Below are positions 24,485-32,290 of a stretch of DNA of 41,555 nucleotides, piece after piece. The stretch lies in the NCBI GenBank assembly GCA_027488255.1, contig JAIYBZ010000017.1, positions 1-41,555 on the forward strand, given 5' to 3'. A program made the translations under genes and the position numbers. The number at the start of each line of letters is the position of its first letter. Positions within the stretch are counted from its first letter, which is position 1. The stretch comes from Comamonadaceae bacterium. GTDB taxonomy: Bacteria; Pseudomonadota; Gammaproteobacteria; Burkholderiales; Burkholderiaceae_C. A model generated the notes under the pieces. It was given only the letters and a program-made list of their open reading frames with translations, made no database searches and had not been told where the DNA came from.

Positions 24485-25491
24485 TGCGATCTTTATGGAT
24501 GGGCCTTTTGCTGGGGTTGGCGGCCCATGCCGGCGTATGGGCGCAAGCCGCACGGCCCCCAGCCTTGACGGTGCTGTTCGCAGGCGACACCGTGTTGGAC
24601 GATGATGCGGGCCGCTTGATTGCCGCTGGCGGCGACCCTTTTGCTGATTTTGCAAAAGTGTTCGCCCAAGCCGATATCCGCATTGCCAACCTGGAATGCG
24701 TGGTCGCCACACGCGGCGATGCGGGCCACAAAAACTACACATTCCGGGCCCATCCGCGTGTCTTGCCGGTGGTGAAAAAACACTTTGATGCGGTGGCCTT
24801 GGCCAACAACCATTCGGGCGATTTTGGTCGCGAAGCGTTTGCCGAAATGTTGGATTTGTTGCAGCAAAACGGGCTGGGCCAGATGGGGGGTGGCCGCAAT
24901 TTGTCGCAAGCGCACGCGCCTTGGATGGTCGAAAAAAATGGCCTGCGGGTGGCGTTTTTGAGTTACAACGAATTCATGCCCCGCAGCTTTGAAGCCGATC
25001 ACAACGCACCCGGCGTGGCTTGGAGTGAAGACGAACAAGTGGTGGACGACATTCGCAAAGCGCGCCAAGTGCACCGGGCCGACTTGGTCATTCCGATCAT
25101 GCACTGGGGCTGGGAAAACGAACCGATAGCCAACAAGCGCCAACGCCAATTGGCCCGAGTGATGGTGGCCGCAGGCGCCGATGCCGTGATCGGTGGCCAT
25201 CCCCACGTGACCCAAGACATTGAGCACATCGAGGGCAAACCTGTCATCTACAGCGTGGGCAATTTCGTCATGAAAGAGACCGACAACGAGCAACAGCGCC
25301 AGGGCTGGGTGTTGCAACTCGAGCTGGACTCACAAGGGGTGCGCAGCTTTCATACCCATGTGGCACAGATTCGCTTGGACGGCATTCCCGAGCGCAACGA
25401 ACGCGTGGCCAGTCCTTGTTGGCAACGGGGCCAGCAGCAGCTCGGGCAATGTGTGGCTGGGCGGCCTGTGACCACCTCCTCCAAGCCCTGA
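24481..25491 (+). CDS. CapA family protein (PGA_cap metallophosphatase fold), secreted
   Basis: A 336-residue protein of the poly-gamma-glutamate capsule CapA type, a calcineurin-like metallophosphatase fold. A signal peptide (MMRSLWMGLL... to VWAQA) directs it to the periplasm. Motifs are LFAGDTVLDD, NLECVV, ALANNHSGDFG, HWGWENEP, and GGHPHVTQDIEHIEGKPVIYSVGNFV, all at the expected order for metal binding. No capB/capC genes accompany it, so capsule synthesis is unlikely; many such proteins in proteobacteria have unknown targets. It overlaps the upstream secreted unknown by four bases and ends five bases before the molybdoenzyme gene. Confidence 0.85.
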   Translation: MMRSLWMGLLLGLAAHAGVWAQAARPPALTVLFAGDTVLDDDAGRLIAAGGDPFADFAKVFAQADIRIANLECVVATRGDAGHKNYTFRAHPRVLPVVKKHFDAVALANNHSGDFGREAFAEMLDLLQQNGLGQMGGGRNLSQAHAPWMVEKNGLRVAFLSYNEFMPRSFEADHNAPGVAWSEDEQVVDDIRKARQVHRADLVIPIMHWGWENEPIANKRQRQLARVMVAAGADAVIGGHPHVTQDIEHIEGKPVIYSVGNFVMKETDNEQQRQGWVLQLELDSQGVRSFHTHVAQIRLDGIPERNERVASPCWQRGQQQLGQCVAGRPVTTSSKP

Positions 25492-25496
25492 AAACC

Positions 25497-27587
25497 ATGT
25501 CCATGAACACCTCCCATACGACCCTGGTGAAAGGGGCCTGCCCGCACGACTGTCCCGACACCTGTGCTCTGTTGACCACGGTTGAAGACGGGCGTGCCAC
25601 CAAGGTTCAGGGCAACCCCGAACACGCGCCCACCGATGGCGTGTTGTGCACCAAGGTCGCCCGTTACACCGAGCGCACTTATCACCCCGAGCGTTTGCTG
25701 CAGCCGCTGCGCCGCACAGGGCCCAAAGGGTCGGGCCAGTTTGAGCCTGTGGGCTGGGATGAGGCTTTGGACGCCATCGCGGCGCGGCTCAAAACCATTG
25801 CCGCACGCGACCCACAAGCCATCTTGCCCTACAGCTATGCCGGCACCATGGGACTGGTGCAAGGCGAGTCGATTGCGGCGCGGTTTTTTCACCAGCTGGG
25901 CGCCTCCTTGTTGGACCGCACGATTTGCGCCTCCGCTGGCGCAGAGGCACTGACGCAAACCCTCGGCAACAAAGTGGGCATGAAAGTGGCGTTTTTTGCC
26001 GAATCCAAATTGATCGTCATTTGGGGCAGCAATTCGATCGGCAGCAACTTGCACTTTTGGCGTGTGGCGCAAGAGGCCAAGCGCCAAGGGGCCAAGCTGG
26101 TGTGCATCGACCCACGCCGCAGTGAAACCGCCGACAAATGCCACGAGCACATTGCCCTGCGCCCGGGCACCGATGCGGCTTTGGCCTTGTCGCTCATGCA
26201 CGAGTTGATCGTGCACGATGGGCTGGATGCCGATTACCTTGAGCAATACACCCTGGGCTGGGAGGCCCTCAAGGCCCGTGCCTTGCAGTGGCCACCCGAA
26301 CGCGCAGCCGAGGTGTGTGGCATTCCTGTAAAGCAAATTCAAGATTTGGCGCGCGATTGGGGCACCATCAAACCTGCCGCCATTCGCCTCAACTACGGCA
26401 TGCAGCGCGTGCGCGGCGGCGGCAATGCGGTCCGAGCCATCGCTTGTTTGCCTGCGCTCACGGGGGCATGGCGACACCGTGCAGGTGGACTGTTGCTCAG
26501 CAGCTCGGGGCATTTTCCCGTGCGGCGTGCCGCCTTGCAGCGGCCCGATTTGTTGGGCGAGCGGCGTCCGCGCACGCTCAATATGTCGACCATTGGGGAC
26601 GATTTGTTGCGACCCTCTTCGGCCGAGTTTGGGCCTCAGGTGGAGGCCTTGATCGTCTACAACAGCAACCCTGTGGCGGTGGCGCCCGAATCAGGCAAAG
26701 TGGTGCAGGGCTTTGCGCGCGAAGACCTGTTCACCGTGGTTTTGGAACACTTTCAGACCGACACGGCCGACCATGCCGATTTCATCTTGCCGGCCACCAC
26801 GCAGCTCGAACATTGGGACATCCACACCAGCTATGGCCACACCGATGTGCTGTTGAACCAACCGGCCATCGCGCCCGTGGGGCAGGCCCGCACCAACACC
26901 GATATTTTCCGTGCGCTGGCGGCGCGCATGGGCTTTGACGACCCGTGTTTTTTAGACAGTGACGAGGCCTTGTGCCGCAGTGCCATCGGCGATGCGCAAG
27001 ATTTTGCGCAATTGCTGACGCATGGCTTTGCCTCTTTGCCTGTGCCCGATGCGCCATTTGCGCAGGGCGGCTTCCCTACGCCATCGGGGCGTTGTGAGTT
27101 TTTCAGCCAGCGCTTGGCCGATCAAGGTTTGGATGGCTTGCCGGACCATGTGCCCAATTACGAAGTGACAGATCCCAATGGGCGTTATCCGCTGGCCATG
27201 ATCTCGCCACCGGCCCGCAATTTTTTGAACTCCACCTTTGTCAACGTGCAAAGTTTGCGCGACATCGAAACCGAGCCTGTGCTGGAAATGCACCCGCAGG
27301 ACGCACAGGCCCGAGGCATCGAGGACGGTGTGGTGGTCCGGGTCTTCAACGACCGAGGCGTTTACCACTGCCGGGCGCGGTTGAACCAGCGGGCCCGGCC
27401 GGGCGTGGTTCATGGCTTGGGCATTTGGTGGCGCAAGTTGGGCTTGAATGGCACCAATGTGAACGAGTTGACCAGCCAACACCTGACCGATCTGGGTCGT
27501 GCGCCTGTTTTCTACGACTGTTTGGTTGAGGTGGCACCCGATCCGTCATTTGTAGCCGCCCCTGCCAAGAAAGAAAGCCATGCCTGA
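25497..27587 (+). CDS. Molybdopterin-dependent oxidoreductase (DMSO reductase superfamily)
   Basis: A 696-residue catalytic subunit binding bis-molybdopterin guanine dinucleotide. The N-terminal [4Fe-4S] motif is Cys15-x3-Cys19-x3-Cys23-x27-Cys51 (CPHDCPDTC...). Central molybdopterin-binding parts (GSNSIGSNLHFW, CIDPRRSETADKC) and the C-terminal barrel (AMISPPARNFLNSTF) follow. No twin-arginine signal is present, so it is cytoplasmic. The loop that carries the Sec/Cys/Ser molybdenum ligand in relatives reads ICASAGAEAL (143-152), with Cys144 and Ser146 nearby, but by my rough alignment Gly/Ala at the ligand place. No electron-transfer partner is adjacent. The substrate is unknown. Confidence 0.87.
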   Translation: MSMNTSHTTLVKGACPHDCPDTCALLTTVEDGRATKVQGNPEHAPTDGVLCTKVARYTERTYHPERLLQPLRRTGPKGSGQFEPVGWDEALDAIAARLKTIAARDPQAILPYSYAGTMGLVQGESIAARFFHQLGASLLDRTICASAGAEALTQTLGNKVGMKVAFFAESKLIVIWGSNSIGSNLHFWRVAQEAKRQGAKLVCIDPRRSETADKCHEHIALRPGTDAALALSLMHELIVHDGLDADYLEQYTLGWEALKARALQWPPERAAEVCGIPVKQIQDLARDWGTIKPAAIRLNYGMQRVRGGGNAVRAIACLPALTGAWRHRAGGLLLSSSGHFPVRRAALQRPDLLGERRPRTLNMSTIGDDLLRPSSAEFGPQVEALIVYNSNPVAVAPESGKVVQGFAREDLFTVVLEHFQTDTADHADFILPATTQLEHWDIHTSYGHTDVLLNQPAIAPVGQARTNTDIFRALAARMGFDDPCFLDSDEALCRSAIGDAQDFAQLLTHGFASLPVPDAPFAQGGFPTPSGRCEFFSQRLADQGLDGLPDHVPNYEVTDPNGRYPLAMISPPARNFLNSTFVNVQSLRDIETEPVLEMHPQDAQARGIEDGVVVRVFNDRGVYHCRARLNQRARPGVVHGLGIWWRKLGLNGTNVNELTSQHLTDLGRAPVFYDCLVEVAPDPSFVAAPAKKESHA

Positions 27588-27882
27588 ATTGAAGATTGAG
27601 CGACAACACCAACTGGGCCTGACCGGGGCCCGCGCCGTTGCTGAGCAATGGCGCGAGCAGGCCGAACAAGAGTGGGGCATGACCTGCACATCTGAGCCGG
27701 GCGAGACCACGGACTGCATGCACTTCGAACGCAGTGGCGTGAGCGGCTCATTGACGGTGACGGCCACCCGCTTTGACTTGCAGTTGAAGCTGGGGTTTTT
27801 GCTGGGCGCTTACAGCGGCAAGATCGAAGAAAAAATTCGCGCCAACTTGGACGATTTGCTCGGACCCGAGTCGGCGAATTGA
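27580..27882 (+). CDS. Polyhydroxyalkanoic acid system family protein
   Basis: A 100-residue protein resembling the 'PHA system' family (small proteins found near PHA genes, of unproven role). It begins MPELKIERQHQLGLTGARAVAEQW, has a middle YxRSG-like FERSGVSGSLTV, and ends with KLGFLLGAYSGKIEEKIRANLDDLL. The GLxxAR N-terminal pattern and the GxxxxxI-E-x-I end are what I recall of the family. No phaC, phaP or phaZ is in the window. Its ATG lies inside the end of the molybdoenzyme gene (8-base overlap), so translation is coupled. Converges with the transglycosylase gene. Confidence 0.75.
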   Translation: MPELKIERQHQLGLTGARAVAEQWREQAEQEWGMTCTSEPGETTDCMHFERSGVSGSLTVTATRFDLQLKLGFLLGAYSGKIEEKIRANLDDLLGPESAN

Positions 27883-27920
27883 GCGCTGGGGCGTCTTGGC
27901 AGGGCCTGACGCCTTTGGCC

Positions 27921-29897
27921 TCAAGGCAGTTCTTTGTTGACCTCGGCGGTGGCTGACGGACGCGGCCCAATGTTGCCCAGTCGGGCTTTGAGCGACTGAG
28001 GTTGGCGCGTCAGAATGGTGGCGTAGTTGGTGGTGTTGGACAACACTTTCTTCACATAGTCGCGCGTTTCATTGAAGGGAATGTTTTCTGCCCAGATGGC
28101 GGCTTCCAGCACGGGGCCGTTGCGCCAACTGCGGGGCCGACCCGGACCGGCGTTGTAGGCCGCTGTGGCCATGGGCATCGAGCCCTCAAAGTCGTCCAGC
28201 ACCAATTTCAGATACGCCGTGCCGATGGCCACGTTGACTTCGCGGTCGTTGATTTGCTCGGGTGTGAACTGGGTCATGCCGATTTTCTTGGCGGTCCATT
28301 TGGCGGTGGCGGGCATGACCTGCATCAGCCCCGAAGCCCCCACGTGCGAGCGCGCGTCCATGATGAAGCGGCTTTCTTGTCGAATCAGGCCATACACAAA
28401 AGCCGGGTCGAGTTTGATCTCACCGGCGCGCCGCACCACGGTCTCACGCAATGGCATGGGAAAGCGCTGGTCAAAATCGATCACCTCTTTGGTGCGATCG
28501 CTGGTGTTGATGCAGCGGTCCCAAACTTGGCGCTGGCAAGCCAAATCTGCAGCGGCCAGCAACTCACGGTCGTTCATGCCGCCCGGGGTGTGCAGGTTGG
28601 TGGAGTAGTTCCATTCGCGGATGCCCTCGGGCCGCAGACCGATCTGGATGGCATACAAGGCCCGTTGCAGTCCGGCGTTGGCCAAGGCGTTGGCTTTTTC
28701 TGCGGCCGTCAAGGCGCTTGGGCGCTCGGGTGCCGTGATCGACTGGCCCAGATCTTCCAGCGCCAGTTGCTCATAAAAACCTTTCACGCTGGCGATGTTG
28801 CGCAACAAGCTTTGCGCTTCTTGTCGCTGGGTCGCATCCGAAGCGGTGGCCATCAGTGCGCGCGCACGCCAGTACACCCAAGTGGGGTCTTTCATCGACT
28901 CGGCACTCATCGCTTGCGTGGCGGTGAGCACCTGACGCCATTGGCCTTGGCGCAGAGCGGCTCGCACCTTCCAGCCCAACAGATCGTCGTTCAGATCGCT
29001 GTCTTTTTGCACCTTGGCAAAGTAGCTGGCCGCGTTGTCTTGAAGCCTCAAGGCGGCTTGCTTGCCAATCACGGCCCAGGTCCAGTTGCGCTCTTCGGGA
29101 CTGAGTTGAATCGACCAGCGCCGGTTCAGCAAGTCGGCGGCATCGTCAGGGTCTTTGGCCGAGAGGCGAATCAAGGCCAACACCGCCATCTCTTTGCGGC
29201 TGCGGGTGAGGGCCAAGACGCGTTTGTCCAGATATTTGGCAGGATCTGCATGGATCAGGCTGATTTGTTCTGACTGTCGCGGGGCCTCGATGTCCACCGC
29301 GGCTTGTGCGGCGCGGGGTCGGTTGGCGTCCATCGCGATGCGGGCTTTGCGCCACAAATCCAACCCATCAATTTGTTTGCCCGAATGCAAATGCTCGGCC
29401 ACATACGTGCAGCCGTCATCGGCCTCTCGCAGGGCATACCAATGGCGCAGGGCTTCTTCTGCAACATTGGCTTTGCTGTTCATGGCTTCGGTGGCCAGGG
29501 CATAGCAGCGCACTTCTCGGTCATCGCGCATGCGGTAGCGCGGGTACTCGGCGGTGAAGGTGGCCCAGTCTCGGCGTTTGCCCAGCAAAAGCAGCCAGTC
29601 GTTGCGCAAGCGGTCTTCGTAATAAGTGCCGGCATAGCGGGTTAAAAAACTGCGGATGTCGGACTCGGATGCGGTGTCGAGTTTGGCGCGCATTTCCCAA
29701 TAGGCGGCCAGCGGCTCGAGCACATGGCCCCGGGTTTGCGGCAATAAAGCCGACAAGCGGGTTTTGTCACCCCGTTTGAAGGCCTGTTGCATGTCCAAAA
29801 GGGTGTCATCGCCCTTGTTTTGGGCGAGTGTTGCGGTGCTGCAAAGGCCCGTCAAAGCCAAGGCGCCAACCAGTGTCAAAATCTGTGTGAATTTCAT
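27921..29897 (-). CDS. slt: Soluble lytic murein transglycosylase (Slt70-type)
   Basis: Periplasmic enzyme that cuts the glycan strand of peptidoglycan with formation of 1,6-anhydro-MurNAc, the substrate of AnmK recycling. The 658-residue protein has a signal peptide (MKFTQILTLV... TLAQ, 1-26) and a long alpha-superhelical region (about 30-480). The family 1 catalytic domain follows: Glu508 in GLIRQESRF, then SHVGASGLMQVMPATAKW, and YLKLVLDDFEGSMPMATAAYNAGPGR. Its ATG is nine bases from the ATG of the divergent cyclo-ligase gene, so the promoter must lie inside the neighbour's coding sequence. Confidence 0.93.
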   Translation of the reverse strand: MKFTQILTLVGALALTGLCSTATLAQNKGDDTLLDMQQAFKRGDKTRLSALLPQTRGHVLEPLAAYWEMRAKLDTASESDIRSFLTRYAGTYYEDRLRNDWLLLLGKRRDWATFTAEYPRYRMRDDREVRCYALATEAMNSKANVAEEALRHWYALREADDGCTYVAEHLHSGKQIDGLDLWRKARIAMDANRPRAAQAAVDIEAPRQSEQISLIHADPAKYLDKRVLALTRSRKEMAVLALIRLSAKDPDDAADLLNRRWSIQLSPEERNWTWAVIGKQAALRLQDNAASYFAKVQKDSDLNDDLLGWKVRAALRQGQWRQVLTATQAMSAESMKDPTWVYWRARALMATASDATQRQEAQSLLRNIASVKGFYEQLALEDLGQSITAPERPSALTAAEKANALANAGLQRALYAIQIGLRPEGIREWNYSTNLHTPGGMNDRELLAAADLACQRQVWDRCINTSDRTKEVIDFDQRFPMPLRETVVRRAGEIKLDPAFVYGLIRQESRFIMDARSHVGASGLMQVMPATAKWTAKKIGMTQFTPEQINDREVNVAIGTAYLKLVLDDFEGSMPMATAAYNAGPGRPRSWRNGPVLEAAIWAENIPFNETRDYVKKVLSNTTNYATILTRQPQSLKARLGNIGPRPSATAEVNKELP

Positions 29898-29906
29898 GGG
29901 TCAATT

Positions 29907-30491
29907 ATGGACAAAGCCGAAGCAAAAAAAGCCCTGCGCAAAGCCTTGATAGAAGAAAGGTTGAACCTGCCCGACCGAATGGCACGGGCAGAGGCCTTGC
30001 AACGCGTCATGCGCATTTGGCTGTTTGACCGTCCTGACACCGTGATTGGCGCCTATTGGCCCATCAAGGGCGAGTTTGATCCCTTGCCCGTGCTGCACCG
30101 CTGGAAAGAAGACGGTGAGTTGAATGGCGAGCCGCAGCGCCGCCGCATCGGCTTGCCGGTGGTCAACAAGCAGCACAAAACCCTGACCTTTCACACTTGG
30201 TATCCCGGCTGCGCCATGGAAGAAGACGCTTACGGCATTCCCAAGCCCAAAGACACCGAGGTCATCGTGCCCACCTTGTTGTTTGTGCCTTGTGTGGGCT
30301 ATGGCACGGGCGGCTACCGCTTGGGTTATGGCGGTGGCTTTTACGACCGCACCTTGGCCACGCTGCAACCCAAACCCTTCACGGTGGGCTTGGGCTTCAC
30401 CCAAGGCTTTGTCGACGACTTGGAACCCGAAGACCATGACGAGCCTTTGGATGCGATCTTGAACGACAACGGAGTGGTGTGGCCGGTTTAA
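29907..30491 (+). CDS. 5-formyltetrahydrofolate cyclo-ligase
   Basis: Converts 5-formyl-THF to 5,10-methenyl-THF with ATP, in cytoplasmic one-carbon metabolism. The protein (194 residues) begins with KKALRKALIEER, the ATP-binding basic N-terminus. It has GAYWPIKGEFDP in the folate-binding part and the family motif GYGTGGYRLGYGGGFYDRTLA. The ATG at 29907 is chosen; an upstream in-frame extension runs through the divergent slt gene. A TetR gene starts 16 bases after its stop on the same strand. In E. coli the homologue (ygfA) follows the ssrS 6S RNA; no 6S-like RNA could be placed here, because the start is hard against slt. Confidence 0.93.
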   Translation: MDKAEAKKALRKALIEERLNLPDRMARAEALQRVMRIWLFDRPDTVIGAYWPIKGEFDPLPVLHRWKEDGELNGEPQRRRIGLPVVNKQHKTLTFHTWYPGCAMEEDAYGIPKPKDTEVIVPTLLFVPCVGYGTGGYRLGYGGGFYDRTLATLQPKPFTVGLGFTQGFVDDLEPEDHDEPLDAILNDNGVVWPV

Positions 30492-30507
30492 GGCCACGCT
30501 GAACGCC

Positions 30508-31137
30508 ATGGCCCGACCCAAATCAGCAACCCACGACATCAAGCGCGATGCAATCCTCGACATCGCGGCGCAATGCTTTGCCCAGCGCAGTTACCCTGCG
30601 GCCAGCATGAACGAGATCGCCACGGCGTGTGGCACCTCCAAGGCGCGGCTGTACCACTATTACGAGAGCAAAGAAGCGATTCTTTTTGACCTGTTGGACC
30701 GCCACACCCAGCGCTTGTTGGCATTGATTGCGCAGACCGAGGCGATCGCGCAGCGCAAGAATCTGGACGACCGGGCCACGCTGCACGAATTGGTGCGGGC
30801 GTTTTTGCAAGAGTACGAAACCTCGGCCACCCGCCATGCGGCCTTGCTCAACGACACGCAGTTTTTGAGCGACGCGCCCGACCCGGCGCTGGGCAGTGCC
30901 TTGGTCTCGCCCCGCGACCTGATCTTGAACCGCCAGCGCGACATCGTCGCGGCCATGACGCGGTTTATGAAACGCGCTTACCCCGGCCGCTTGACCCCCA
31001 CCAACCAAACCGCCCTGACCATGATGCTGTTGGGCATGATCAACTGGACGTTCACGTGGCTGCGCCCGGGCGGTCCCATCAGCTACGCCGCATTTGCAGA
31101 AGAAGTCATTTCGATGCTCGAAAAAGGCCTCGGTTGA
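30508..31137 (+). CDS. TetR/AcrR family transcriptional regulator
   Basis: One-component repressor of 209 residues. The N-terminal helix-turn-helix is typical (RDAILDIAAQCFAQRSY...ASMNEIATACGTSKARLYHYYESKEAIL, about residues 13-57). The ligand-binding part includes NRQRDIVAAMTRFMKR and a hydrophobic C-terminal dimer helix, reminiscent of the KstR2-type C-terminal domain in regulators of acyl-CoA or aromatic catabolism. It stands just upstream of an MBL-fold gene. The 76-base gap between them has an inverted repeat, AATGC-N5-GCATT (31156-31170), that could be its operator. Ligand unknown. Confidence 0.88.
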   Translation: MARPKSATHDIKRDAILDIAAQCFAQRSYPAASMNEIATACGTSKARLYHYYESKEAILFDLLDRHTQRLLALIAQTEAIAQRKNLDDRATLHELVRAFLQEYETSATRHAALLNDTQFLSDAPDPALGSALVSPRDLILNRQRDIVAAMTRFMKRAYPGRLTPTNQTALTMMLLGMINWTFTWLRPGGPISYAAFAEEVISMLEKGLG

Positions 31138-31155
31138 ACGCATCCGCCGTTTAAC

Positions 31156-31185
31156 AATGCGTAATGCATTTCGTTTAGGTAAAAT
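31156..31185 (+). promoter_or_regulatory. Candidate TetR operator and -10 box before the MBL-fold gene
   Basis: AATGC (31156-31160) and GCATT (31166-31170) form a 15-bp inverted repeat with 5-base spacer. TAAAAT at 31180-31185 may be a -10 hexamer, about 29 bases before the ATG. The repeat would overlap the -35 region. The link to the neighbouring TetR protein is only by position. Confidence 0.45.
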
Positions 31186-31213
31186 TTAAATTCCACTGAC
31201 CGGAGTCTTTTTC

Positions 31214-32227
31214 ATGTCCCAAGCATCCCCCCAAGCCCCCGCAAAGGCCTTTGCCAGCCAAGCCGACTTGAGCGAGAAAAAAATCACGTTTGAGCAACTC
31301 AGCGCGCATTGCTGGGCCTACACCGCAGAGGGCGACCCCAATTCGGGCGTCATCATCGGTGACCGTTTCATCATGGTCAGCGATGCGACGGCCACGCCCG
31401 CCATGGCGCAAGACTTGATCAAAAAGATCCGCACCGTCAGTGACTTGCCCATCAAATATGTGCTGCTCACGCACTACCACGCGGTGCGTGTGCTGGGCGC
31501 TTATGCCTATGCCGCCGAGGGCGCCACCGAAATCATTGCGAGCGAAGGCACGCTGGGCCTCATCAAAGAGCGCGGCGCGCAAGACATGAAAAGCGAGATG
31601 GAGCGTTTTCCACGCCTGTTTCGCGGCGCAGACAGCGTGCCCGGTCTGACGTGGCCCACCATGGTGGTCGGCGGGGGTGATCCCACCAAAGGCGAAGTGC
31701 CCGGCAAGCTCAGCATCAATTTGGGTGGCGTGGTGGTGCAAATCTGGCACCCCGGTCCGGGGCACACCCGGGGCGACACCATTGCATGGGTGGAAGAAGA
31801 AAAAGTCCTCTTCTCTGGCGATTTGGTGGAGTACGAGGCCGGGGTCTACACCGGCGACGCCCAACTCGAAGAATGGCCAGCCACGCTTGAAGCCTTGCGC
31901 GCTTTGAAGGCCGAGTACATCGTGCCGGGTCGGGGCGAAGCCATGAAGGGCAACGCCAATGTGAACAAGGCGCTCGACTACACCAAGCGCTGGGTCGAGA
32001 CACTGTACAAGGCCGGCCAAGAAGCCGTGGCGGCCAAAATGGATTTGAAAGCGGCCATGGCCCACACCCGCAAGAGCATGGACCCGGTTTTTGGCCATGT
32101 GTTCATTTATGAACACTGCCTGCCGTTTGACGTGACCCGCGCTTATGACGAAGCCAGCGGCATCAAAAACCCCCGCATCTGGACCGCCGAGCGGGACATG
32201 GAAATGTGGAAGGCCCTGCAAAGCTGA
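31214..32227 (+). CDS. MBL-fold metallo-hydrolase with altered zinc site
   Basis: A 337-residue metallo-beta-lactamase-fold protein. The first motif is His87-x-His89-x-Val91-Arg92 (THYHAVR) where hydrolases normally have HxHxDH. His184 (PGHTRGD) and Asp203 (FSGD) are kept, but the last motif reads PGRGE (Arg240 for the usual His). So the three-histidine zinc-1 site is complete, while the second site has lost its Asp, His and final His. The sequence is otherwise well formed, with an all-helical C-terminal extension of about 90 residues. I recall similar proteins in Comamonadaceae, so this looks like a subfamily, not decay. It is probably controlled by the upstream TetR. Confidence 0.85.
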   Translation: MSQASPQAPAKAFASQADLSEKKITFEQLSAHCWAYTAEGDPNSGVIIGDRFIMVSDATATPAMAQDLIKKIRTVSDLPIKYVLLTHYHAVRVLGAYAYAAEGATEIIASEGTLGLIKERGAQDMKSEMERFPRLFRGADSVPGLTWPTMVVGGGDPTKGEVPGKLSINLGGVVVQIWHPGPGHTRGDTIAWVEEEKVLFSGDLVEYEAGVYTGDAQLEEWPATLEALRALKAEYIVPGRGEAMKGNANVNKALDYTKRWVETLYKAGQEAVAAKMDLKAAMAHTRKSMDPVFGHVFIYEHCLPFDVTRAYDEASGIKNPRIWTAERDMEMWKALQS

Positions 32228-32254
32228 AGCTACCGGCCCGTTGCCGATACCCTC

Positions 32255-32281
32255 AAACCCGCCCCTTGTTGGCGGGTTTTT
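32255..32281 (+). terminator. Rho-independent terminator of the MBL-fold gene
   Basis: AAACCCGCC (32255-32263) pairs with GGCGGGTTT (32271-32279) around a 7-base loop and ends in TTTTT. It lies 28 bases after the MBL stop and just before the convergent DUF6279 gene, for which it may also serve weakly. Confidence 0.88.
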
Positions 32282-32290
32282 CGCTGGGGC

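Noticed and set aside
28002..29273. 423-codon plus-strand frame opposite slt
   Set aside because: Antisense to a confident transglycosylase gene; no family resemblance.
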